This document shows, piece by piece, positions 53,510-62,042 of a DNA stretch of 64,000 nucleotides. The translations under genes were made by a program, and so were the position numbers. The notes beneath the pieces were generated by a model, which searched no databases, was not told the DNA's origin, and saw only the letters and a list, made by a program, of their open reading frames with translations. The DNA comes from Streptomyces sp. NBC_01283 (GTDB lineage: Bacteria; Actinomycetota; Actinomycetes; Streptomycetales; Streptomycetaceae): positions 5,121,001 to 5,185,000 of the forward strand of contig NZ_CP108430.1 of assembly GCF_041435335.1 (NCBI RefSeq). The letters run 5' to 3'. How positions within the stretch are numbered: the first letter of the stretch is position 1; each line of letters starts with the position of its first letter.

Positions 53510-54723
53510 TCCGCACGAAGCACACTGCGCGGGGTCGGTTGAAGGCGGCGCGGCTCGGACCGCGGGACGTCCTCCACGTCGGCTCGGCGGGACTGCGCAG
53601 CCGGCCCGTACGGGTCGTGCTCTCCGCGCTCGGCATCGCCATCGGGATCGCCACGATGATCGCGGTCGTCGGCATCTCGTCGTCCAGCAAGGCCCAACTC
53701 ATGCGTGAGCTGGACGAATTGGGGACGAACATGCTGGTGGCCGCTCCAGGGGAGCCCATGTTCTCCGGGGAGAAGGTCGTGCTCCCGCGCGACGCGGCGG
53801 GCCGCGTCTCCCGGGTGAAGGGGGTCCAGGACGTCGGCGCGACCGGCGACCTGGAGAACACCGTGCGGCGCACCGAGAAGATCCCCGAGGACGAGACGGG
53901 CGGCATCGGCGTCAAGGCGGCGACCGAAGGTCTCCTGAAGGTGCTGCGCGGCGAGATGGGCCACGGCACGTGGTTCAACGCGGCCAACAGCCGCTACCCC
54001 TCGATCGTCCTGGGCCACGTGGCGGCCGACCGCCTCGGCATCACCCGTCCGGGCCAGCAAGTCTGGGTGGACGACCGCTACTTCACGGTCGTCGGCATCC
54101 TCGACCCGCTGCCGCTCTCGCCCGACGTGGAGCGCTCGGCCCTCGTGGGCTGGGACGCGGCCAAGAGCGAGCTCGGCTTCGACGGCCGCCCCACCTCGGT
54201 GTACGAGCGGTCGACCGACGCCTCCGTGCACGAGGTCCGCAGCCTGCTCGCCGCGTCGATCGACCCGGAGAACCCCCGGAACGTCCAGGTCTCCGACCCG
54301 TCATCGGCACTCAAGGCGAAGGCGGCGACGGAAGGCGCGTTCTCCACGCTGCTCCTGGGCCTCGGCGGGATCGCCCTCCTGGTGGGAGGGGTCGGAGTCG
54401 CCAACACCATGATCATCTCGGTCCTGGAACGCCGCTACGAGATCGGCCTGCGCCGCTCCATGGGCGCCACGAAGGGACAGATCCGCATCCAGTTCGTGAC
54501 GGAGTCCCTGATGCTGTCGGGCCTGGGCGGCCTCGCGGGAATCGCCCTCGGCGCGGCAGCGACGGCGGCGTACGCCTGGTCGGGAGGCCTGCCTTGGGTA
54601 GTCCCCCTCTGGGCAGTGACCGGCGGCTTCGGCGCGACCCTGGCGATCGGGACGGTGGCGGGGCTGTATCCGGCGGTACGGGCGGCGCGCCTCTCCCCGA
54701 CGCTGGCGCTGCATGCGGCTTAG
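53506..54723 (+). CDS. MacB/FtsX-type ABC permease
   Basis: A 405-residue permease with one N-terminal membrane helix (VVLSALGIAIGIATMIAVVG). An extracytoplasmic MacB periplasmic core domain of about 220 residues follows, then three C-terminal helices containing LERRYEIGLRRSMGATKGQIR, the coupling loop typical of the FtsX superfamily. Together with the adaptor and ATPase it forms a tripartite-like export or mechanotransmission machine. The likely cargo is a peptide, antibiotic or lipoprotein. It is the last gene of the operon. Confidence 0.9.
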   Translation: MIRTKHTARGRLKAARLGPRDVLHVGSAGLRSRPVRVVLSALGIAIGIATMIAVVGISSSSKAQLMRELDELGTNMLVAAPGEPMFSGEKVVLPRDAAGRVSRVKGVQDVGATGDLENTVRRTEKIPEDETGGIGVKAATEGLLKVLRGEMGHGTWFNAANSRYPSIVLGHVAADRLGITRPGQQVWVDDRYFTVVGILDPLPLSPDVERSALVGWDAAKSELGFDGRPTSVYERSTDASVHEVRSLLAASIDPENPRNVQVSDPSSALKAKAATEGAFSTLLLGLGGIALLVGGVGVANTMIISVLERRYEIGLRRSMGATKGQIRIQFVTESLMLSGLGGLAGIALGAAATAAYAWSGGLPWVVPLWAVTGGFGATLAIGTVAGLYPAVRAARLSPTLALHAA

Positions 54724-55162
54724 GGGGCGGGGGGGGCTTGGGTCGCCGCCGGGCTGAGCCCGGGGGCCTCGCCGGTTCGCGCCCGATCCTGGACCCCTGC
54801 CGGTTCGTGCCGAGCCGCGGGCCCCTGCCGGTCCAAGCCGAGCCGCGGGTCTCCGCCGGTCGCGGCACCTTGCCGCCGCCTCGCGGCGATTTTCCCGCCC
54901 ACCCGCCCGATCACCCGGCGGGACAACGGCTGAGCAGGAGCATCCCGATGGCACCACGGGGTTTCGGGTGGGCGGGCGGGAAAGATCCGCCGCGAAGCGG
55001 CGGCCTCGAAGACCCCCGCGCTCGCAGAGGGCACACCCGGCCCCCCCCGCGAAGCGGCGGCCTTGAGGACACCCGGCCCACCCGCAGAGAACGCACCCAG
55101 CAGGCCCACCCGGGGGCCCCGCGGCGGACCCGCCCAGCGCACCCCGCAGGGGCCCGGAGACC
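54724..55162. repeat. Spacer with units E and F of the quadruplex element as an inverted pair
   Basis: The 439-bp gap between the convergent permease and PAS genes contains an inverted pair. Unit E has CCCGCCCACCCGCCC at 54894-54908 and hairpin sequence before it. Unit F has GGGTGGGCGGGCGGG at 54966-54980 and the hairpin CCGCCGCGAAGCGGCGG at 54987-55003. The units can pair over about 30 bp and may serve as a terminator. A further GCGAAGCGGCGG stands at 55049-55060. No coding is seen. Confidence 0.7.
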
Positions 55163-56545
55163 TCACCCCGAACCCAGCACACCCGCCAGATCAAGCGAGG
55201 CCGCAACCCTCGCCGAGACGCTCTCCGCGTACGTCGCGTCCGCCCGTTCGAACTGGGTGCGGCTCGCGCCCCGCAGGAACGTCACCACCCCCAACGTCCG
55301 CCCCCGGCTGCGCAACACCGTGCACAACGCGTGGACGGAATCCTCCGGCCACTGCCTGGCCGCCGCCCACTCCCGGGCGCGGTCGGACGGCGCGGTGCCC
55401 GCACTGGCCCGTACGGAACCCACCCGGTCCACGCACTGCGGGGCCGGGTGGCCCTCCAGATAGCGGACGGGCAGCCCCGCCTTGGCCACCGGCAGACACG
55501 GACCGGGAGCACCGGCAGGCGTCGCGGCGACCCGAATGAGCCGAACCGGCTCTTCCTCCCCCACCGTCCCCGACACCAGGTCGATCAACGCATGGTCGGC
55601 GAAACCGGCCAGGGCGAAGTCCAGCTGGACCGTCGCCGCCTCCGTCGGATCCTCGCACTCACCCGCGGCCCGCGCCGCCCGGTGCAACTGCTGCGAACGG
55701 AACCGCAGTTGCGCTGCCTCCTGCTCCGTCCGCTTGGCCTCCGTCACGTCCAGGAAGAGCCAGGCGACCCCCAGCGGCACCGGCTCCTCCGCGAGCGGCG
55801 ACGCCAGCCGCAGAAAGCCGCTGCGCCAGCAACGCCGCTCCGGCTCACCGCTCTCCGTGGCCCGCACGGACACCCACATCTCGGCGGGCGCGGGCGGCGC
55901 CCCCTCGGCGAGCACATGGCTCAGCGCGCTCTCCAGCTCCTCCACACCCTGCCCGAGCAACTCCCCGAGCGGCCGCCCCAACAACGCCGTACGCCCCATC
56001 CCCAGGGACCGCGCGGCATGTTCGTTCGCCACGGCGGGCCGCAGATCCGCGTCGACGAGCACCACACCCCACGACGCGTTCTCGAACAGGGCCTCGCTCA
56101 ACGCGATGGAACGCTCCAGGTCGATCTGCGCATGGACCTCGCTGAACGCGCAGTACACCCCGGAGGGCTTACCGTCCCCGCCCCGCACGGCCGCGGACTG
56201 CGTCCGCACCAGCACCCGCCCGCCGTCCTTCGTCAGGAGCGCGAACTCGTGCACCTGCCGCCCATGAGCCTCCATGGAGGACATCAGCCGCGCCTCGACC
56301 TCCTCGGCGTCGGCCGTCCGCACGGCCCACCCCGCGAACCCCTGCCGCCCGACGGCCTCCGCCGCCGACCACCCGAGAATCCGCTCGGCCTCACGATTCC
56401 AGTGCGTCACCACCCCATCGGCGTCGAACGCGCACAAGGCGGCGTCCATCCCGTCCAGCAATGCCGCGAGCAATTCGGCCCCACCGGGCTCGGGTTCTTC
56501 AGGCCCCAGCTCGTCGGTGGTTCCGCTGCGCCGGGAAGCACTCAC
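55163..56545 (-). CDS. PAS-PAS-GAF signalling protein without catalytic domain
   Basis: A 460-residue cytosolic protein. Two PAS domains are seen: about 28-140 (DAALCAFDADGVVTHWNREAERILGWSAAEAVGR) and 150-265 (SWGVVLVDADLRPAVANEHAARSLGMGR). A GAF-like domain occupies about 290-455. Streptomyces proteins of this layout usually end in a PP2C phosphatase; here none is present. It may bind a partner or ligand. GTG 56545 is used. Behind its promoter lies an unannotated plus-strand region. Confidence 0.8.
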   Translation of the reverse strand: MSASRRSGTTDELGPEEPEPGGAELLAALLDGMDAALCAFDADGVVTHWNREAERILGWSAAEAVGRQGFAGWAVRTADAEEVEARLMSSMEAHGRQVHEFALLTKDGGRVLVRTQSAAVRGGDGKPSGVYCAFSEVHAQIDLERSIALSEALFENASWGVVLVDADLRPAVANEHAARSLGMGRTALLGRPLGELLGQGVEELESALSHVLAEGAPPAPAEMWVSVRATESGEPERRCWRSGFLRLASPLAEEPVPLGVAWLFLDVTEAKRTEQEAAQLRFRSQQLHRAARAAGECEDPTEAATVQLDFALAGFADHALIDLVSGTVGEEEPVRLIRVAATPAGAPGPCLPVAKAGLPVRYLEGHPAPQCVDRVGSVRASAGTAPSDRAREWAAARQWPEDSVHALCTVLRSRGRTLGVVTFLRGASRTQFERADATYAESVSARVAASLDLAGVLGSG

Positions 56546-56794
56546 CTGGCACCCCCTGCAGGCCGTGTCCTCATGAGCTGCATGTTCTGCGAGTTCCGCG
56601 TATACCGCACGTCAGATCATTGAACTCGAACGTGACGCAGCCCACAGGTACTTCCCAGAAGTTCGACGAAATCATTGCCCCGCATGAACGTCGCGGTCCG
56701 GCCCGAAGTTCCCTCCGGCCCCGGCGCCAAGCGGGCGGGCACCTGGAAAGGGCGGGTCCGAATCTCCGTTCTCACCATTCGCTCGAAAAACCGG

Positions 56795-56823
56795 TTGAGC
56801 CGGGCGGAGCCGGTTCCTAGTCT
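56795..56823 (+). promoter_or_regulatory. HrdB-type promoter for the micro-ORF region
   Basis: TTGAGC (56795-56800), a 17-bp spacer and TAGTCT (56818-56823) fit the principal-sigma consensus. The expected start near 56830 gives a leader of about 27 bases that contains GAGAGGAGGTGG (56837-56848). Confidence 0.65.
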
Positions 56824-56856
56824 GTGAGTCATCACGGAGAGGAGGTGGTTCGGCAG

Positions 56857-56895
56857 ATGTATGGAAACCGGACGCGTGAGGTGACTGCGGGCTAG
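56857..56895 (+). CDS. Micro-ORF 1 (12 codons)
   Basis: MYGNRTREVTAG, stop TAG. It follows the best Shine-Dalgarno of the region, GAGGAGG ending 11 bases upstream, and a good promoter. The TAG overlaps the GTG of the next micro-ORF by one base (TAGTG). No homologue is recalled. It may be a leader peptide. An alternative ATG at 56861 gives only seven codons. Confidence 0.4.
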   Translation: MYGNRTREVTAG

Positions 56896-56942
56896 TGGCC
56901 CGTCGTCGCAACTCGATTTCGGCGCCGGACCAGCACGTGTGA
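56895..56942 (+). CDS. Micro-ORF 2 (15 codons)
   Basis: VARRRNSISAPDQHV, stop TGA. The GTG overlaps the preceding TAG, and GAGGTGA lies 11-17 bases upstream. The stop overlaps the next ATG by one base (TGATG). The short basic peptide resembles nothing I know. The chaining to its neighbours is the main evidence. Confidence 0.35.
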   Translation: MARRRNSISAPDQHV

Positions 56943-57199
56943 TGTGCGTGCAGCCGGCCCAATCCCAGCAGTCACCCGACCCGCGAGCCGCCGGTACGTC
57001 CGGCCGGCTTCCCGCCGTCTCGTACGGCGGGAACCACGGCTCGCGGGTCGTCTGCGTGCCGCGGGGGTTCGGGGTGGTTCCAGGGCGGGCGAACGCTCGA
57101 CCTCAGCCCCTGCTGACCGCCGACAGGATCTCCGGCAGGCGTCGTGCCACCCTCGGTGCCGCGAGGCGTAGGCCGCAGTACGTGATCACCGCTCCGTAG
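56942..57199 (+). CDS. Micro-ORF 3 (about 85 codons), overlapping the permease 3' end
   Basis: Begins MCVQPAQSQQSPDPRAAG and continues LPAVSYGGNHGSRVV and CVPRGFGVVPG. Third codon positions up to about 57080 are mostly G or C, as in real Streptomyces genes, which supports this frame. The last 97 bp overlap the convergent ABC permease gene and may not be selected for protein. A perfect 14-bp stem with two inner hairpins (56977-57050) lies inside the frame. Function is unknown; it could be a secreted-like peptide or simply the coding appearance of a structured RNA. Confidence 0.35.
   Translation: MCVQPAQSQQSPDPRAAGTSGRLPAVSYGGNHGSRVVCVPRGFGVVPGRANARPQPLLTADRISGRRRATLGAARRRPQYVITAP
56977..57050 (+). 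ncRNA. Candidate structured RNA, three-way junction
   Basis: An outer 14-bp perfect stem (56977-56990 with 57037-57050) encloses two hairpins: CCGG-TACGT-CCGG (56991-57003) and TTCCCGCCGT-CTCGT-ACGGCGGGAA (57009-57033). It is transcribed, if at all, from the promoter at 56795-56823. I know no named RNA family of this shape. Confidence 0.45.
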
Positions 57200-58710
57200 G
57201 CCCCGCCCAGCGGCAGCAGCACCCAGGACCAGGAGCTCGCGCCCGAGACGTGCAGCCAGATGGTGAAGGCGAGCACCGGGGCGCAGAGCAGGGCCGCCGC
57301 GACCATCCCGCCGAAGATCGAGATCCAGGCCAGGCCCGCCTGCCCGGGGGCCACGTTCTTGTAGCCCTCCTGCGGGATCGAGTAGGGGAAGCGGGCCGAT
57401 GACCAGGCCCCGGTGGCCAGCATCGCGCCGAGCAGGGCGAAGGAGAGGCCGAGTCCCTCCGGGAGGCCCGCCCAGTCGCCGAGCACCGCCGCCGTGATGA
57501 CCGTGACCAGCGTCGCGTACGGGAGGGTGATCGCGAGGAGGGCCAGGGCGCGGGCGCGGATCTCGATGTACGCGTCGTGCGTCGAGGAGATCGTCATCGC
57601 GACCATCCAGAACGCCGAGGTGTCCTGGCCGAACTGGTTGTACATGAGGACGCCGAGCATTCCGGCCGCGAAGCAGGCGAAGTAGATCGAGCCGGTTCCT
57701 TGGAGGGCGTTGAAGAGCGGCACGATGAGCCCGATGGCCAGGGACGTCACCCAGGCGGCCTTCGTCTTCGGGTCGCGCCACACGTAGCGCAGGCTGCGCT
57801 CCATGACCGTGCCGGTGCGTCCGCCGGGGAGCAGGCGGCCGGGGCCGCGCGCCCCGCGCGCCTTGGTGGGTTCCGCCGCCGCGAGCGTCGAGCCGTCCGG
57901 GGTCGTCATCAGGTGGGTCAGGCTGCGCTGCCAGAGGGCGAGGAGCGCGGCGAGAGCGGCGGCGCTCAGCGCGAGTTGGACGGCCCCGGTGGCGTACGAG
58001 CCCTCGCTCACGGAGTCGACGGCGGCGATCGCTGAGGAGGGCGGGATCCAGCGGACGACGTCCGCCGCCGGGTCGAGCTGGGACAGGCCCGACGAACCGA
58101 GCTTCTGCGCGCCGAAGTTGACGACCTGCGCGCCGACCGCGATGACCAGGCCGCTCAGGACGGCGAGGTCGCGTCCCTTGCGGCTGGTGAGCAGGCGGAT
58201 GTTGGCGGCGGCGACCGTGCGTGCGAGGGCCACGCAGGTGAGCAGGGTGAGGGTGATGGCGAGGACGCCCGTGATCGCTGCTGCCGCGCCGTGCGCCAGC
58301 GAGATGACCGAGCCGAGCGCGAGGCAGAGGGTGAAGAGCGGGCCGATGCCGACGAGGGACGCTACGAGGAGCGCGCGGACCAGGGGCCTGGGGCGCAGCG
58401 GCAGCATCACCAGGCGGGTGGGGTCGAGGGTCTCGTCGCCGCTGGGGAAGAACAGCGGCATCACCGCCCAGCCGAGCGCGAGCACCGCGGTGAGCAGGAC
58501 GGAGACGGTGGCGGCGTGTTCGTTGCCGCGCAGGGCGATCAGGCCGAGGAGCTGGAGTGCGGCGACGAGGAGTGCGGCGGCGACGGACGCGATGTAGGCG
58601 GCGCGGCGGCCGGACGACTGGTGCAGGCCGTTGCGCAGGAGCGAGAGCTTCAGCCGTACGAAGACGGGGGTGATGGAGGGGGCGGGCGCGGCCGTGGGTG
58701 CCGTGCTCAT
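57103..58710 (-). CDS. ABC exporter permease (large, ABC-2 type)
   Basis: A 535-residue membrane protein with about 12 helices. A polar linker near the middle (MTTPDGSTLAAAEPTKARG) is followed by a cytoplasmic block MERSLRYVWRDPKTKAAWVTSL typical of ABC-2 permeases of about 500-550 residues in Actinobacteria. The first start codon overlaps the ATPase stop by 4 bp. The exporter's substrate is unknown. Its 3' end is overlapped by the plus-strand micro-ORF region. Confidence 0.82.
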   Translation of the reverse strand: MSTAPTAAPAPSITPVFVRLKLSLLRNGLHQSSGRRAAYIASVAAALLVAALQLLGLIALRGNEHAATVSVLLTAVLALGWAVMPLFFPSGDETLDPTRLVMLPLRPRPLVRALLVASLVGIGPLFTLCLALGSVISLAHGAAAAITGVLAITLTLLTCVALARTVAAANIRLLTSRKGRDLAVLSGLVIAVGAQVVNFGAQKLGSSGLSQLDPAADVVRWIPPSSAIAAVDSVSEGSYATGAVQLALSAAALAALLALWQRSLTHLMTTPDGSTLAAAEPTKARGARGPGRLLPGGRTGTVMERSLRYVWRDPKTKAAWVTSLAIGLIVPLFNALQGTGSIYFACFAAGMLGVLMYNQFGQDTSAFWMVAMTISSTHDAYIEIRARALALLAITLPYATLVTVITAAVLGDWAGLPEGLGLSFALLGAMLATGAWSSARFPYSIPQEGYKNVAPGQAGLAWISIFGGMVAAALLCAPVLAFTIWLHVSGASSWSWVLLPLGGAYGAVITYCGLRLAAPRVARRLPEILSAVSRG

Positions 58711-59513
58711 CGGGTGCCGCCGCCCAGCCAGTCGAGGTGCGATCCGGTGTCGCGCCCGCCCGCGCCGACGAGTTCGAGGAACGCCTGCTGGAGCGAGGGT
58801 GCGGCGCCGCGGACCTCGGCGAGAGTGCCCTGGGCGCGGATGCGGCCCGCGGCCATCACGGCGACCCAGTCGCAGAGGGACTCGACGAGTTCCATGACGT
58901 GCGAGGAGAAGACGACGGTGGCCCCGGAGGCGGTGTAGCGCTCCAGGACGCCGCGGATGGTCTGTGCGGAGACCGGGTCGACGCCCTCGAAGGGTTCGTC
59001 GAGGAAGAGGACTTCGGGGTTGTGGAGCAGGGCCGCGGCGAGGCCGATCTTCTTGCGCATGCCGGTCGAGTAGTCGACGACGAGTTTGTGCTGGGCGCCC
59101 GCGAGGTCGAGTACGTCGAGGAGCTGGGTCGCTCTCTTGTCGACCTCGTCGCCGGGGAGTCCGCGCAGCCGGCCGGTGTAGGCGAGGAGTTCGCGTCCGG
59201 AGAGGCGTTCGAAGAGGCGCAGGCCTTCCGGCAGTACGCCGATGCGGGCCTTGACCTGGACGGGGTCGGTCCAGACGTCGTGGCCGACGACCTCGACGGT
59301 GCCCTGGTCGGGCCGGAGGAGGCCGGTCACCATGGAGAGGGTGGTGGTCTTGCCGGCGCCGTTCGGGCCGACGAGGCCGATGAACTTGCCCGCGGGGAGC
59401 GTGAGGTCGATCCCGGCGACGGCGATCTGCTGCCCGAAGGCCTTCCACAGCCCTTGCACCCGTACCGCCGCGGGGGCGGGCCCAGGTGCTGCCGCCGGTG
59501 CTGCCTCGGTCAC
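58707..59513 (-). CDS. ABC exporter ATPase
   Basis: A 268-residue ATP-binding subunit. Walker A is [11 protein letters not shown], the signature YSTGMRKKIGLAAALL (a variant of LSGGQ), Walker B is [13 protein letters not shown], and the switch His is in FSSHVM. It is most like NatA/CcmA-type ATPases paired with ABC-2 permeases. I use GTG 59513, which has GAAGGG upstream; ATG 59576 would add 21 residues and run into a dispersed repeat. It overlaps the permease gene by 4 bp. Confidence 0.88.
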   Translation of the reverse strand: MTEAAPAAAPGPAPAAVRVQGLWKAFGQQIAVAGIDLTLPAGKFIGLVGPNGAGKTTTLSMVTGLLRPDQGTVEVVGHDVWTDPVQVKARIGVLPEGLRLFERLSGRELLAYTGRLRGLPGDEVDKRATQLLDVLDLAGAQHKLVVDYSTGMRKKIGLAAALLHNPEVLFLDEPFEGVDPVSAQTIRGVLERYTASGATVVFSSHVMELVESLCDWVAVMAAGRIRAQGTLAEVRGAAPSLQQAFLELVGAGGRDTGSHLDWLGGGTR

Positions 59514-59572
59514 GGTGCCGCCCTTCGTCGCCCCGTCTCTGGACTGTGCACGATACGTCTTGGGCACCGTCG

Positions 59573-59671
59573 TCACCGGCTTCGCCGAGTTCGTCCTCCC
59601 ACGCCGGACGGGCTGATATGTCCAACCCCTCCGGCGGTTCAGGAAGCCAGCCCCTCCGGCGGTTCAGGAAG
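59573..59671. repeat. Dispersed Streptomyces element copy 2 plus 21-bp direct repeat
   Basis: ACCGGCTTCGCCGAGTTCG and CGCCGGACGGGCTGA recur here as at 19960-20017. Two identical 21-bp units (59626-59646 and 59651-59671) beginning CCCCTCCGGCGG follow. Confidence 0.75.
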
Positions 59672-59707
59672 GGGGGTCGGGGGCGCGCGGCCCCACAGGG
59701 AGAGCCC

Positions 59708-60355
59708 CTAGCGCCGCGCCTCGCGCCCGCACGCGTAGGCGAGCGGCGAGATGATCTCCTCCGCGTCGGGGAGCCAGCGGTTCGCCGCGGTGGGGCGGCA
59801 GGCCCACTGCACGGCGCCCGATGCGCCGAAGCGGGTCGGGGGAGCGGCCACGTACGCCCCCTCGCCGAGCGAGATCAGGTCGATCGCGGCGGGCGGCCAG
59901 CCGAGCTTGCGTACCAGGTCAGGGACCTTCGCGGTGGCGCCGGGAAGGACGAAGAACTGCATCCGGCGGTCGGGCGTACAGGTCACGGGTCCGAGCGTCA
60001 GCTCCATCCGCTCCATGCGGGCGAGCGCGAGGAACCCGGCGGTCTCGGGCACGTCGATCGCGTCGAAGGTACGGCCTGTCGGCAGCAGGATCGAGGACTT
60101 CGGCTGCTTGGACCACAGCCGCCTGGCGACGGTCGCGCTGCCCGTCGCCTGTGTCGCCCAGTCCTCGCGCGCCGGGTGCGAACCGGGCGCCGTGCACTCG
60201 GCGTCACCGCACGAGCAGATTTCGGCCCCCTCGACGGACTCGAGCCACGTCCCCGGGAACACGTCCCAGTGGCGCTCTTCCGCGTATCGCACGGCCGTGT
60301 CCAGCAAGGATTCTCCGCGCTGCTTCGGGATGTGCGCGGCTGACGTGACTCCCAT
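59708..60355 (-). CDS. Bifunctional DNA primase/polymerase-like protein
   Basis: A 215-residue protein resembling the N-terminal PrimPol-like domain found in many Streptomyces proteins. The first block is ESLLDTAVRYAEERHWDVFPGTWLE. CSCGDAECTAPGSHPAREDW carries the three-Cys/His zinc-like element, and WPPAAIDLISLGEGAYVAAPPTRFG is a later block. The usual acidic catalytic pair is not obvious, so it may have lost polymerase activity. ATG 60355 follows GGAAGAG. It is divergent from the HTH-TPR regulator gene. Confidence 0.75.
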   Translation of the reverse strand: MGVTSAAHIPKQRGESLLDTAVRYAEERHWDVFPGTWLESVEGAEICSCGDAECTAPGSHPAREDWATQATGSATVARRLWSKQPKSSILLPTGRTFDAIDVPETAGFLALARMERMELTLGPVTCTPDRRMQFFVLPGATAKVPDLVRKLGWPPAAIDLISLGEGAYVAAPPTRFGASGAVQWACRPTAANRWLPDAEEIISPLAYACGREARR

Positions 60356-60545
60356 GGTCTCTTCCACGGACTTCTCAACTCCGCCCGACACCTACGGTTA
60401 CGGCTGTCGCGTGCGCGGGGGCGGAGCATCGATCCTGCATGTGGGGCGCATGGGTGCACGGCCGGGGGCGCGCATGGGGAATGGGTTCCATGTGCGGGTA
60501 GCCAGGTCTGGGGCACTCCGAAGAAGCCCGGTTACTGACTTATCG

Positions 60546-60572
60546 TCCGTTTGTGGTGCATCTTCCGTTTGT
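60546..60572. promoter_or_regulatory. Direct repeat upstream of the HTH-TPR regulator
   Basis: TCCGTTTGT occurs at 60546-60554 and 60564-60572, 18 bp apart, between the divergent primase and regulator genes. It could be a regulator site for either. Confidence 0.4.
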
Positions 60573-60653
60573 TCCAAGGGCATTGATCATCTGGGGTGGC
60601 CGATTCCGGCCCCTCCGTCCAGATGAACCACGGTGCACATCAGGGGGTACGCC

Positions 60654-62042
60654 ATGGCCGCAAGGCCGCTCGTCGCGCGGCAGCCCAATGAAAGGCTGCA
60701 GGCACTCATTCAGGAAGCGGGTTGCTCGAACGCGGGCCTGGCCCGCCGGGTCAACATGTGCGGCGCGGAGCACGGTCTCGATCTGCGCTACGACAAGACG
60801 TCGGTCGCCCGGTGGCTGCGCGGTCAGCAGCCACGCGGCAGGGCGCCCGGCATCATCGCGGAGGCCCTCGGCCGCAAGCTGGGCCGGACGGTCACGATCG
60901 ACGAGATCGGCATGGCGAACGGCAAGAACCTCGCCTCCGGCGTCGGACTGCAGTTCTCGCCCACCGTGCTCGGCGCCATCGAGCAGGTCTGCGAGCTGTG
61001 GCGCAGCGACGTGGGGCGGCGGGACTTCCTGTCCGGCTCGTCCGTCGCCGCTTCCGCGCTCGTCGAGCCGAGCCGCGACTGGCTGATCTCGTCACCGGAC
61101 GCGCAGGTCGGCCGGATGGCCGGGCCGCGGGTCGGGCTCTCCGACGTGGCGGCGGTGCGGGCCATGACGGAGGCGCTGACGCAGCTCGACCACCAGTACG
61201 GCAGCGGGCATGTGCGGCCGGTCGTCGTGCACTACCTGAACAGCGTGGTGTCCGGGCTGCTCGCCGGGTCGTACCGCGAGGCGGTCGGGCGCGAACTGTT
61301 CGCCGCCGTCGCGCGGTTGACGGAGCTCGCCGGGTACATGGCGGTGGACACGGGCCAGCCCGGCCTGGCCCAGCGCTACTACATCCAGGCGCTGCGCCTC
61401 GCACAGGCGGCGGGCGACCGCGGGTACGGCGGTTACGTACTGGCCGCGTCCATGAGCCATCTCGCGGCCCAGCTCGGAAACCCGCGGGAGATCGCGCAGT
61501 TGGCGCGGGCGGCCCAGGAGGGGACGCGCGGGCGGGTCACCCCGCGCGCGGAGGCCATGTTCTACGCCGCCGAGGCGAGGGGGCACGCGCTGCTCGGGGA
61601 CGGGCGGTCGACCCAGGTCGTCGCGGGCCGTGCGGTCGAGGCGATGGACCGGGCGTCCGGGGAAGCGGGTTCGGGCGACGACCCGGTGTGGATCCGGCAC
61701 TTCGACCATGCGTATCTGGCCGATGAATTGGCGCATTGTCACCGTGACTTGGGCCAGGCGGACGCGGCGGCGCGCAGTGCCGAGGAGTCCCTCGCCGGGC
61801 ATCCGGAGACCCGGGCGCGGCGGCGGGCGATCGGCCTCGTCCTGCTCGCCACGGCGCAGGTGCAGCGACGGGACATCGAGCAGGCGTGCCACACGGGCAC
61901 GAAGGCGGTCGAACTGCTGGGAACGCTGCGGTCGAACCGCGGCGCCGAGTATCTGGAGGACTTCCAGCAGCGGCTCGCGCCGTACCGCGAGGAGCCGGTG
62001 GTAAGGGAGTTCGGGGCGCGGATGGACATCCAGGCGGCGTGA
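60654..62042 (+). CDS. HTH-TPR regulator (NsdA-like)
   Basis: A 462-residue cytosolic protein. The N-terminal 85 residues (ERLQALIQEAGCSNAGLARRVNM and DKTSVARWLRGQQPRG) form a helix-turn-helix-like domain. A long region of helical repeats follows, including AGYMAVDTGQPGLAQRYYIQALRLA, with TPR periodicity to the C-terminus. The layout resembles Streptomyces regulators such as NsdA, which affect antibiotic production. That likeness is from memory. ATG 60654 has AGGGGG seven bases upstream. Its target is unknown. Confidence 0.78.
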   Translation: MAARPLVARQPNERLQALIQEAGCSNAGLARRVNMCGAEHGLDLRYDKTSVARWLRGQQPRGRAPGIIAEALGRKLGRTVTIDEIGMANGKNLASGVGLQFSPTVLGAIEQVCELWRSDVGRRDFLSGSSVAASALVEPSRDWLISSPDAQVGRMAGPRVGLSDVAAVRAMTEALTQLDHQYGSGHVRPVVVHYLNSVVSGLLAGSYREAVGRELFAAVARLTELAGYMAVDTGQPGLAQRYYIQALRLAQAAGDRGYGGYVLAASMSHLAAQLGNPREIAQLARAAQEGTRGRVTPRAEAMFYAAEARGHALLGDGRSTQVVAGRAVEAMDRASGEAGSGDDPVWIRHFDHAYLADELAHCHRDLGQADAAARSAEESLAGHPETRARRRAIGLVLLATAQVQRRDIEQACHTGTKAVELLGTLRSNRGAEYLEDFQQRLAPYREEPVVREFGARMDIQAA

